Positions 33,505 through 41,519 of a DNA stretch of 64,000 nt are shown here, one piece after another. Numbering within the stretch: position 1 is the stretch's first letter; the number at the start of each line of letters is the position of its first letter. The translations under genes were made by a program, and so were the position numbers. The DNA is from Mesorhizobium kowhaii (GTDB lineage Bacteria; Pseudomonadota; Alphaproteobacteria; Rhizobiales; Rhizobiaceae): NCBI RefSeq assembly GCF_003253745.1, contig NZ_MZXV01000013.1:744001-808000 (forward strand), written 5' to 3'. Below the pieces are notes generated by a model that was not told the origin of the DNA, did no database searches, and saw nothing but the letters and a program-made list of their open reading frames with translations.

Positions 33505-34584
33505 ATGGCGCATAGGCAGGCCCAGCAGCGGCGTCCGTCGATCCACGACGTGGCAAGCCATGCCGGCGTGTCGGCCGCCACCGTCTCCAAGGTCATGGCC
33601 GGCGTCACCACGGTGAAGCCCGAGAATGCGCAGCGCGTCTTCGATGCCGTCGAGCTTTTGGGCTATCGCGTCGATCCGCTGGCCTCCGACATGCGGCGGG
33701 CCAAGCGCCGCATCATCGGCGCCATCATGCCCGAGTTCGAGAGCGAGTTCTTCGGCCAGATGGTCACGCAGCTCGAAAGCCTGGCCGAGCAGCGCGGCTA
33801 TACGCTGGTGGCCGCATCGAGCCGCGAATCCGAAGCGCGCGAAAAGGAAATCCTCGAACGCATGCATGACTGGCGGGTGGCCGGCGTGGTGCTGGCGCCG
33901 GTGCGCAACGAGCACGGCCCGGCGGCTGAATTCATGAAGGCCAACGGCATGACCGGCGTGCTGATCGACCGCGTGCTGTCTGACGACGCCTTCGACACCG
34001 TGTCGGCCGATAGTGCGGCGGCAAGTGCCGAGGTGGCGCGCGAGCTGATCGGCAAGGGCCACCGCCACATCCTGGTTGTCGGCCTTGGCGAACAGGCGGC
34101 GACCGTGCGCGCTCGCCTCGACGGCTTCCGTGGCACCGCATTGGCGCTGGCGCCGGATGTCCGCATCGACGTCGTGCTTGCCGAAAGCGATGTCGAACCG
34201 CTGCGGGCGCAATTGCGCGACTACTTCGATCAAGGCGAGGGTGGGAGCAGGGGCAACCGCCCGACGGCCGTCTATTCGCTGTTCCTCAAGGGCACGCTGG
34301 TGGCGCTGTCCGAGTTCCGCCGGCGCGGCTGGCACTGTCCCAACGACATTTCTCTGGTCGGCTTCGACGATGCCGAATGGATGCAGGTGACATGGCCGGC
34401 CATCGCCGCCGTGGTGCAGCCGGTGCGCCAGATCGCCGGCCACGCCATGGAGGCGTTGTTCGCCAGGATTGAAGGTGGGGAGGGGCCGCCGAGAGCGCGG
34501 CTCGAGCCTTGCCAGGTTTTGATGCGGGAATCCGTTGGCTCGCCAGGCAACGGCCCGCATTCCGGGGGAGGAAACCGACAATAG
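33505..34584 (+). CDS. LacI-family transcriptional regulator
   Basis: 359 residues. HTH at residues ~10-35 (SIHDVASHAGVSAATVSKVM) with hinge helix ending near 60, followed by a periplasmic-binding-like effector domain. ATG at 33505 has GGGAGGAGG upstream. Three operator-like palindromes lie nearby (33419, 33439, 34684). Predicted to repress the sugar transport operon and the divergent dehydrogenase. Confidence 0.93.
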   Translation: MAHRQAQQRRPSIHDVASHAGVSAATVSKVMAGVTTVKPENAQRVFDAVELLGYRVDPLASDMRRAKRRIIGAIMPEFESEFFGQMVTQLESLAEQRGYTLVAASSRESEAREKEILERMHDWRVAGVVLAPVRNEHGPAAEFMKANGMTGVLIDRVLSDDAFDTVSADSAAASAEVARELIGKGHRHILVVGLGEQAATVRARLDGFRGTALALAPDVRIDVVLAESDVEPLRAQLRDYFDQGEGGSRGNRPTAVYSLFLKGTLVALSEFRRRGWHCPNDISLVGFDDAEWMQVTWPAIAAVVQPVRQIAGHAMEALFARIEGGEGPPRARLEPCQVLMRESVGSPGNGPHSGGGNRQ

Positions 34585-34661
34585 CCCCCATTGTCGACAG
34601 GCAGTAGCGCTGCACCTGGCCTCGGCTCGCGGCACAAGACATCAACCGGAGGAGAAATGAA

Positions 34662-35651
34662 ATGACGCCGTTCGTTCTGAAGATAAATCGATTTACTTTG
34701 GCCTTGGGCGCGGCAATCGCGTTCTCGGCCATCTCCGTGGCCAAGGCCGACGACGCCGAATACGGCGTGCTGATGAAGACGCTGGCCAATCCGTTCTGGG
34801 GCGCGATGGCGCAGGGCGTCGAAGCAGGCGCCAAGGAAGCCGGCGTGAGGTATTTCCAGCAGGCGGCCGAAAGCGACCAGGCGGCCGAGCCGCAGCTCAA
34901 CCTGTGCAACACCATGCTGGAGCGCAAGCCGGCGGCGATGATCACCGCCGCGATCAACTCGACCAATCTGTTGCCGTGCCTGAAGGCGGCGCAGGAGGCC
35001 GGCGTCAAGATCGTCGACCTCGACAACAATCTCGACCAGGCGGTGCTCGACAAGGAAGGCATCAAGGTGACCTTCCATATCGGTTCCGACAATGGTGCGG
35101 CCGGTGCGCAAGGGGCGGAATATCTCGTCTCCAAGCTCGGCAAGGACGCCAAGGGGCCTGTGCTGGTGATCGAGGGCCTGTCGGGCAACATCACCGGCGA
35201 GAAGCGCGCCAAGGGCTTTGCCGACAAGCTCAAGGAACTGGCGCCGGGGCTGGAGATCGTCGCTTCGCTGCCGGGTGACTGGGACCGCGGCAAGGCGGCC
35301 TCGATCGCCACCGACACGCTGACGGCGCATCCTGACCTCGTTGCCATCTTCTGCGCCAATGACGGCATGGCGCTCGGTGCTGTCGAATCCGTCTACGCCG
35401 CCGGCAAAGGCCCGCAGGTGACGATCATCGGCGTCGACGGCAATTCGGATGCGGTCAAGTCGATCAAGGATGGCCGGCTCAATGCCTCGGTGGCGCAACT
35501 GCCCTACCTCGTCGGCAAGCAGGCGGTCGAAAACGTCAAGAAGGCACTGGCCGGCGACAAGGTCGAGGACAGCATCGCCGTGCCGACCCTGGTGCTGACC
35601 AAGGACGTGATCGACGCCGGCAAGGAACCGATGCTGGAATATGTGAAGTAA
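34662..35651 (+). CDS. ribose-type sugar ABC transporter substrate-binding protein
   Basis: 329 residues with a signal peptide (about residues 1-27, cleavage likely after AKA) and a type I periplasmic-binding fold (YGVLMKTLANPFWGAMAQGVEAG, AAMITAAINSTNLLPCL, VAIFCANDGMALGA). RBS GGAGGAGA precedes the ATG. An operator-like palindrome lies inside codons 8-12. A strong inverted repeat follows the stop. Delivers sugar to the permease and half-size ATPase encoded downstream. Confidence 0.93.
   Translation: MTPFVLKINRFTLALGAAIAFSAISVAKADDAEYGVLMKTLANPFWGAMAQGVEAGAKEAGVRYFQQAAESDQAAEPQLNLCNTMLERKPAAMITAAINSTNLLPCLKAAQEAGVKIVDLDNNLDQAVLDKEGIKVTFHIGSDNGAAGAQGAEYLVSKLGKDAKGPVLVIEGLSGNITGEKRAKGFADKLKELAPGLEIVASLPGDWDRGKAASIATDTLTAHPDLVAIFCANDGMALGAVESVYAAGKGPQVTIIGVDGNSDAVKSIKDGRLNASVAQLPYLVGKQAVENVKKALAGDKVEDSIAVPTLVLTKDVIDAGKEPMLEYVK
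34684..34695. promoter_or_regulatory. LacI-type operator inside the signal-peptide codons
   Basis: Perfect 12-bp palindrome TAAATCGATTTA 22 bp after the ATG of the binding-protein gene. Same consensus as the two sites at 33419-33450, about 1.25 kb away, so looping between them is possible. Its AT-rich sequence is foreign to the surrounding GC-rich coding context. Confidence 0.65.
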
Positions 35652-35661
35652 GGAAGGGAAT

Positions 35662-35759
35662 AGGCAGTAGGCAGTAGGGCAGTAGGGGAAAGTCAGCGGT
35701 TCGTCCCGCTCAGATCGATCTCTTATTCACTACTGCCTAATCCCTACTGCCTACTGCCT
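35662..35759. repeat. inverted repeat between binding-protein and permease genes
   Basis: Perfect 18-bp arms AGGCAGTAGGCAGTAGGG and CCCTACTGCCTACTGCCT flank a 62-bp centre. The arms are themselves tandem CAGTAGG units. Placement mirrors the hairpin at 5805 in the other sugar transporter, and likely causes partial termination or 3' end protection so that binding protein exceeds membrane components. Confidence 0.75.
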
Positions 35760-35786
35760 TGCTGCCCTCTCTCAAAGGTGCAAAAA

Positions 35787-36779
35787 ATGGCTTCTGACAT
35801 GGCGCAGCCCGGTTTCTGGGCCAAGGTGCAGCGCGCATCCGTCGAACGGCTGCATATAAGGCTGGAATCGCTGCTGGTGCTTGTGGCACTCAGCGCCGTC
35901 ATGGCGGTGCTGTCACCCTACTTCCTGTCGCTCAGCAATTTCCTCAACATTCTGCTGGCCACATCGACGATCGGCGTGCTGGCGATCGCCGCCACCTTCG
36001 TCATTGGCTCGGGCGGGCTCGACCTGTCGCTCGGCTCGGTGATGGGGCTGGCCGGCGTCGCCGGCGCTTTCGTCGCGGTCAATCTCGGCTGGCCGTCGGT
36101 GTTCGCGGTCTCAGCCTGCATCATCGCCGGCGGGCTTGCCGGCTACATCAACGGCCAGCTCGTCACCCGCGCCTTCGTGCCGGCTTTCATCGTCACGCTC
36201 GGCATGCTCGGCCTGGCGCGCGGGCTGGCGTTGGTCATCTCGCAGGGCAGGGCGATCTACGGCCTGCCGCCGGAAATCGTCTATATCGGCCAGGGCCGGC
36301 CGTTCGGCATTCCGATGCCGGTTATCCTGCTGGTGCTGACGGCCGTCGTGGCGCACTGCCTGCTTGCCTATACGCGCTTTGGCCGCCACACGCTGGCGCT
36401 CGGCGACAGCGAGGGCGCAGCGCGTGCCGCCGGCATCCGCGTCGAACACCATCGCCGCATCATCTACACGCTGTCGGGAGCACTCGCCGGCCTTGCCGGC
36501 TTGCTGTTCACCGCCCGCGTCAATGCCGGCGACCCCACCGCCGGCATCAACTACGAGCTGACCGCGATCACCGCGGCGATCATTGGCGGCACCAACCTGT
36601 TCGGCGGCCGCGCCTCGATCCTCGGCACCATGATCGGCGCGCTGATCATGGGCGTGTTGCAGAACGGGCTGACGCTGCTGGCGGTGCAATCCTATTACCA
36701 GCAGATGGCGATCGGCGCGGTGCTGATCCTGGCGGTGTTCATCGACCAGTATCAGGTCAGGAAGGAGTCACGCGTATGA
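35787..36779 (+). CDS. sugar ABC transporter permease (RbsC/FrcC family)
   Basis: 330 residues from ATG 35787 (AAAGGTG upstream). Hydrophobic with about 8-10 spans; family motifs LAIAATFVIGSGGLDLSLG and LGDSEGAARAAGIRVEHHR. ATPase start overlaps its stop by 4 bp. Confidence 0.93.
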   Translation: MASDMAQPGFWAKVQRASVERLHIRLESLLVLVALSAVMAVLSPYFLSLSNFLNILLATSTIGVLAIAATFVIGSGGLDLSLGSVMGLAGVAGAFVAVNLGWPSVFAVSACIIAGGLAGYINGQLVTRAFVPAFIVTLGMLGLARGLALVISQGRAIYGLPPEIVYIGQGRPFGIPMPVILLVLTAVVAHCLLAYTRFGRHTLALGDSEGAARAAGIRVEHHRRIIYTLSGALAGLAGLLFTARVNAGDPTAGINYELTAITAAIIGGTNLFGGRASILGTMIGALIMGVLQNGLTLLAVQSYYQQMAIGAVLILAVFIDQYQVRKESRV

Positions 36780-37552
36780 CCCTTCTCACCCTGCAGGGCA
36801 TCCGCAAGAGCTTTGGCGCCGTCGATGTGCTGCATGGCGTCGACCTCAGTGTCGAGGCGGGCGAAGTGATCGGCCTCGTCGGCGACAATGGCGCCGGCAA
36901 GTCGACGCTGATGAAGACCATCACCGGCATCTATCGCGCCGACACCGGCTCGATCGAACTCGGCGGCAAGGACATCCTGCCGCTCGACCCCGGCCAGCGG
37001 CGCCAGCTCGGCATCGAGATGATCTACCAGGACCTGTCGCTGGCCAAACAGCAGGACGTTGCCGCCAACATCTTCCTCGGCCGCGAGCCGACAAAGAAGC
37101 TGTTCGGCTTTCTCCCGGGCTTTGTCGACAAGGCCGAGATGGACCGCCAGGCGGCGAAAATGATCGAGCGGCTGGGCGCGCATCTGCCGTCGATCAACCG
37201 CTCGGTCGGCTCGTTCTCGGGCGGCCAGCAGCAGACGGTGGCGATCGCCAGGGCGCTGACCTTCAATCCCCGGCTGGTCATCATGGACGAGCCGACGGCG
37301 GCGCTCGCCGTGCGCGAGGTGCAGAGCGTGCTCGACCTCATCCGGAGGCTGAAGTCGGAAGGCATCGCCGTCATCTTGATCTCGCATCGGCTGAACGACG
37401 TGCTGGCGGTCACCGACCGCATCGTGGTGCTGCGTCACGGCCGCGCCGAGGCCAATCTGGTCACCGCCAAAACCAACATGAATGAAGTCGTCGGCCGCAT
37501 CGTCGGCGGCGGCGACACCAGCGCCGCGGCGGCGCATGAACAGAGAGGCTAG
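36776..37552 (+). CDS. sugar ABC transporter ATP-binding protein, single ATPase domain (FrcA-like)
   Basis: 258 residues: Walker A GDNGAGKST, signature SGGQQQTVAIARAL, Walker B LVIMDEPTAA, H-loop ISHR. Half the length of the double ATPase at 5890, so two copies must dimerise, as in the fructose FrcBCA system of Sinorhizobium; gene order (binding protein, permease, ATPase) is the same. Whether the substrate is fructose is unproven. Confidence 0.92.
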   Translation: MTLLTLQGIRKSFGAVDVLHGVDLSVEAGEVIGLVGDNGAGKSTLMKTITGIYRADTGSIELGGKDILPLDPGQRRQLGIEMIYQDLSLAKQQDVAANIFLGREPTKKLFGFLPGFVDKAEMDRQAAKMIERLGAHLPSINRSVGSFSGGQQQTVAIARALTFNPRLVIMDEPTAALAVREVQSVLDLIRRLKSEGIAVILISHRLNDVLAVTDRIVVLRHGRAEANLVTAKTNMNEVVGRIVGGGDTSAAAAHEQRG

Positions 37553-37557
37553 AGCTG

Positions 37558-38412
37558 ATGAATGTTTTTGGACTGCACACTTTCGCCATTGCCCCGGTCT
37601 GGGATCTCGACCTGATCGAGCCGCAGATGGAGCGGCTGAAGGGGCTCGGCATCGGCCTCCTGGAGATCCCGCTGCTGCGCCCGGAGGAGATCGACACCGA
37701 ACGCACGCGCGCCTTCGCCGAGCGGCAAGGCGTCGAGCTGATCCCGTCGCTCGGCCTGCCGGCGTCGCTCGACGTGGTGGCGCGGCCGGACGAGGCGCTG
37801 GCCTTCCTGGAACCTGCCTTCAGCGTCTGCGAAGCGGTGGGCAGTGAAGCGCTTGGCGGCGTCACCTACGGCACGATCGGCAAGACTTCCGGACGCGGGC
37901 CAACCACGGAGGAAATCGACGGCATATGCCGCTTCCTCGCGCGCGCCGCCAAGGCGGCCAAGGCGCATGGGCTGAAGCTCGGCATCGAGCCCTGCAACCG
38001 CTACGAGACGCATCTGATCAATCGCGGCATCGACGCGGCAGGGATCATCGAGCGCGTCGGCGCCGACAACATCTTCATCCATCTCGACACCTATCACATG
38101 CATATCGAGGAGGAGAGCTTTGAGGCCGGATTCCGCGCCGCGGCACCTTACCTCGGCTACGTCCATGTCTCCGAAGCCAATCGCGGCGTGCCGGGGCGCG
38201 GCATGCTCAACTGGGCGGCCTGCATGAAGGCGATCGCCGCCATCGGCTACACCGGCGCCATCACGCTGGAAAGCATGAACCATGTCGATGTCGACATTGC
38301 CGGTGGGCTGGCGGTATGGCGGCCGGTGGCCGACAATCCCGACGATGTCATCGGCGTCGGCCTGCCGTTCCTGCGCGAGGAAGCGCGGAAGGCGGGATTG
38401 ACGCTGGGGTGA
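37558..38412 (+). CDS. sugar phosphate isomerase/epimerase (AP-endonuclease-2-like TIM barrel)
   Basis: 284 residues; TIM barrel of the xylose-isomerase-like superfamily. Metal-site residues are suggested by KLGIEPCNRYE (Glu), FIHLDTYHMHIEE (Asp, His) and ITLESMNH (Glu). Acts on the imported sugar or its derivative, probably as a 3-epimerase or isomerase. Five bases after the ATPase gene, end of the LacI-controlled unit. Confidence 0.9.
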   Translation: MNVFGLHTFAIAPVWDLDLIEPQMERLKGLGIGLLEIPLLRPEEIDTERTRAFAERQGVELIPSLGLPASLDVVARPDEALAFLEPAFSVCEAVGSEALGGVTYGTIGKTSGRGPTTEEIDGICRFLARAAKAAKAHGLKLGIEPCNRYETHLINRGIDAAGIIERVGADNIFIHLDTYHMHIEEESFEAGFRAAAPYLGYVHVSEANRGVPGRGMLNWAACMKAIAAIGYTGAITLESMNHVDVDIAGGLAVWRPVADNPDDVIGVGLPFLREEARKAGLTLG

Positions 38413-38430
38413 CCCGGGCGGCCGGGTGTT

Positions 38431-39651
38431 CTATGACACTTCGCCTGCGACAGCTGTTGCCCGCCGCTGTCCCAAATGCCGTATCTTGCGGCCGACGATC
38501 ATCAGTTGGCGCGCGGTGTTGTTGCGAAGCCGGCGGATGCGCCATTCCAGCCCTGTGCCGGTGGTGATCGCCTTGGAGTAGATGCTGGATCTCATGCCGT
38601 TCTCATCGGCGGCGATCTTGACCGGGTCGTCATAGAAAGCACTGATCTTGTCAGCCGCCATTCCTGGTGTTTCGAGCCAGCGCGGAATGTGAACCGAACA
38701 GAGCTGACCGACATCGGTCATCACCCGTTCGATGCCGACGCCCGGCGTTGGACACGTCGTCAAGAAGGCGTCGCCGACGAAGACCACTCCGTCGCGGCGG
38801 TGGCCTTGCGTCGTGGTCAGATTGATCTGCCTGACCTCGACGGGACCTGCGACCTCGAAGTTGCCGCATTGCGCTGATATCTCGGGCATCAGCTCGCAAA
38901 GCATCTTTTGCGGTTCCTCACGAAACGCCCTTGTCCACGGCTCGGCCACTTGCCGGTAGACGAACATGTTCGCCCGCATCTTGTTGCCGATGGGAAAGAC
39001 GGTGATATAGGCGATACGATCCCCGGCCCGTTTGCCGTAGCAGGTGACGGACCGATAGGCGCAGTCACGCGGCGAGATGGCGAGGTCGAAGCCGATCGAT
39101 AGCGAAAACGCCTTGGATTCTTCCATGCGGTTCACGCCGATGGCGCGCCGCACCGCTTCGCTGTGGCCGGTGGCCACCACCACAAGACGCGCGTCGATGA
39201 TGGCGCCGTCGACGAGCACAAGCCGCTGCCTGTCCGGTCCGGTGGTGATCTCGGCGACCTTGCCCACCGTCAACGGAACTTGCGGCGGCAGGGCGTCGCG
39301 CAGGCCGTTGATCAGCGCGCCATAGGAAAATCCAAATTCGTGATTGGTTTCGCGCGCGAACAATTGCCCAAGGCGAAAGATGTGCACCTCTTCTATCGGG
39401 GTGACGAGAGGCAGAACCGTCGCATCGAGGCCCAGCCTTTCGAACAGCTGCATCTGCTTCCTGCCGATCTTCTCGGCCCGGAACTCGGGGTGGTGGACGC
39501 GGTGCGGATCGATCAACGCCACCTTGCGGCCGGCTTTGCCAAGCACCGCTGCCAAGGTGGTGCCGGCCAGTCCGGCGCCGACGATCGCCACGTCGACTTC
39601 GGCTGGGCCAGCTTCTGCGGTACTCATTTCACTGCCCTTTCCGCTGGTCAT
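38431..39651 (-). CDS. FAD-dependent oxidoreductase / monooxygenase
   Basis: 406 residues from ATG 39651 (AGAGAGGAAAG upstream). Dinucleotide-binding motif VAIVGAGLAGTTLAAVLGKAG near the N-terminus, and the GD motif VVFVGDAFLTTCPTPGVG. It resembles flavoprotein hydroxylases and geranylgeranyl-reductase-type enzymes. Substrate unknown. Same strand as the GINT-like gene upstream, 94 bp apart; might modify a polysaccharide-linked lipid or be unrelated. Confidence 0.85.
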   Translation of the reverse strand: MTSGKGSEMSTAEAGPAEVDVAIVGAGLAGTTLAAVLGKAGRKVALIDPHRVHHPEFRAEKIGRKQMQLFERLGLDATVLPLVTPIEEVHIFRLGQLFARETNHEFGFSYGALINGLRDALPPQVPLTVGKVAEITTGPDRQRLVLVDGAIIDARLVVVATGHSEAVRRAIGVNRMEESKAFSLSIGFDLAISPRDCAYRSVTCYGKRAGDRIAYITVFPIGNKMRANMFVYRQVAEPWTRAFREEPQKMLCELMPEISAQCGNFEVAGPVEVRQINLTTTQGHRRDGVVFVGDAFLTTCPTPGVGIERVMTDVGQLCSVHIPRWLETPGMAADKISAFYDDPVKIAADENGMRSSIYSKAITTGTGLEWRIRRLRNNTARQLMIVGRKIRHLGQRRATAVAGEVS

Positions 39652-39745
39652 CTTTCCTCTCTGCAATCTGTGGTGGAAAATACGCTCGGACCCAAATCAA
39701 CCTCAAGCAACCTGCGCGCGCGACTGGTAGTAACCAAGCTTTAGG

Positions 39746-41269
39746 TTAATACCGGCCGCCTCCTCTCTGCTTCCAGCGCGGTGCGATCGCCGAACCGTCG
39801 ATGAACTCGAAGCCGCCCGCCTCGTTGAGCGTGTGAAGCTTGCGCCCACCCCATAGCGCACCTGGATTTAAGATCGTCTCAACGACTTGCTCCATGCCGA
39901 TCAAATCAAGGTGAGAAATGCGTGCAATGCCGAGAGCCGCGCCATAACTCCTGCGACAGTCCTGCACCGGTCGCAGCAATTGGTCGCCTCGTTTCACCAT
40001 GCGGCCGGCCGGGCGCGCCGAGGCGATGTCGATCAGCACGGGATTGTTCGGATGCGGCGTCCAGGGGCCGCGAAATTCGGGTGCCGACCACAGATGAAGC
40101 GCGTCGGAGAAGGCGCCTGCGCCATCCCGGATGGTGCCCTCACCGTCCCGGACGGTGGCGAACATCCACCAGGCGCCGCCATGCTCGACCAGAGTGGCGT
40201 CGCTGGCGACGACGTCGGACAGCAGCGTCGCCTCCTTGACCCAGCCACCCGGGAACGCGGTCGCCCGGTAGAGGTCGACCGTACCGTTGGCGCAGCTTTC
40301 CGGCACCATCCAGACCTCGCCGTCGCGCTCGAAGACGAAGGGGTAGGAGAGATGATAGGGCAGTTCGAGCACGGGCTCAGGGCGGCCAAGCGGCCCGGCC
40401 GGACCGAACGGCACAGCCGAGATGATGGCCTTGCCGAGCCGGTGGATATAGTCCTCGACGAACAGGGTTAACTGACCCTGATGCAGGATCGGGAACGGAT
40501 CGGCGTAGAAGCGGCTGCCATCGTCCGGCAGCACGTTCCAGCCCGATGCCGGATGCGCGCGCAGGTCGAACAGATCCCGGCCCTTGGTTTCTCGCCAGCC
40601 GACCTTCCAGTGCGGGGCGTTGTAGCAAAGATGGTAGATCTTCTGGACGATCCGCCGCGCCAGCGCCTTGCCCGCCCTGACGCCAAGCTTGGCGGCCGTG
40701 GGTATTGGCGGCGGGGCGCCAGCCTGCGCCGGCTCGGGCAGCACCGGCACGGTCTTTGCCGCATTTGTCATCGCCGCGACGATCAGGCTTGCCGTGCGCG
40801 CCAGCATGTCCTGGAAGGAAGCCAGCGCGATGCCGCCATACTCGGTTCCCAGGCGACCGGCGGCAATTGCAACGCCGTTTTCCTCGATCCGGGCAAGTGG
40901 CGTCTGGCCGTTGAGGATCAAGGCCAGCAAGGCCGCTTCTCCACTGGCGCCATCGTAGGTGACGCGCCAGACTCGCGTGCCTTCCAGCCTGACGTCACCG
41001 CAGAGGTCGAGCACCAGGTCGGGTGAGAGCTGCTCCGTGCGGTAGGGAGCGAGTTCTAAAAGTGGCACTTGCCTGGCCAGCCCATCGCGGGGCAAGCCAT
41101 GTATTGCTGTTTCAAGTTGGAACAAGGCCGCGGCGCTGCGCGGGATGCCGCCGCCAGCCGGCCGGGCGTCGACGAACAGCGTCACATCCGGAAGCGAGGC
41201 CAGGCGCTGAAGCAACATGACATGAAAAGCGCGGACGCATTGGCTGTCCAGGCGAAGGCTTACCCGCAT
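39746..41269 (-). CDS. glucosamine inositolphosphorylceramide transferase 1 N-terminal-like protein
   Basis: 507 residues from ATG 41269 (a longer start at 41293 is possible; neither has a good ribosome-binding site). N-terminal ~180 residues resemble a formyltransferase-like domain (RVSLRLDSQCVRAFH); the C-terminal ~300 residues are a beta-propeller related to the GINT1 N-terminal domain (GSRFYADPFPILHQGQLTLFVEDY, WMVPESCANGTVDLYRA, MFATVRDG). Likely sugar-recognising; a role in surface-glycan biosynthesis is suggested by the divergent Wzc-like gene. No transmembrane span. Confidence 0.75.
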   Translation of the reverse strand: MRVSLRLDSQCVRAFHVMLLQRLASLPDVTLFVDARPAGGGIPRSAAALFQLETAIHGLPRDGLARQVPLLELAPYRTEQLSPDLVLDLCGDVRLEGTRVWRVTYDGASGEAALLALILNGQTPLARIEENGVAIAAGRLGTEYGGIALASFQDMLARTASLIVAAMTNAAKTVPVLPEPAQAGAPPPIPTAAKLGVRAGKALARRIVQKIYHLCYNAPHWKVGWRETKGRDLFDLRAHPASGWNVLPDDGSRFYADPFPILHQGQLTLFVEDYIHRLGKAIISAVPFGPAGPLGRPEPVLELPYHLSYPFVFERDGEVWMVPESCANGTVDLYRATAFPGGWVKEATLLSDVVASDATLVEHGGAWWMFATVRDGEGTIRDGAGAFSDALHLWSAPEFRGPWTPHPNNPVLIDIASARPAGRMVKRGDQLLRPVQDCRRSYGAALGIARISHLDLIGMEQVVETILNPGALWGGRKLHTLNEAGGFEFIDGSAIAPRWKQRGGGRY

Positions 41270-41519
41270 ATCGAACGCCCGACGGTTTGGCACATGTCAT
41301 TGCCGACGCGGCCGGCTCGGTTGAAGTGTTGCCCCATCTATGTCCGACTCCTGCTCAGTTTTGCAATCTCAACACTCCGTTTTCCTTCTAAGCAAACTCC
41401 GTGCCAAAATTCACCGGAGCTGTGAACATAATTAATAATGTTTTAACAATTGGAGTAATAGCTAGGCTCATGCCCGCGATTTGGTCTTGCAGGCAAATGG
41501 AGTATTGTAGGAGGCAGCT

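Noticed and set aside
35662..35759. Considered as a short CRISPR-like repeat because of CAGTAGG tandem units
   Set aside because: Units are 7 bp and arranged as an inverted repeat; no spacers of constant length and no cas genes.
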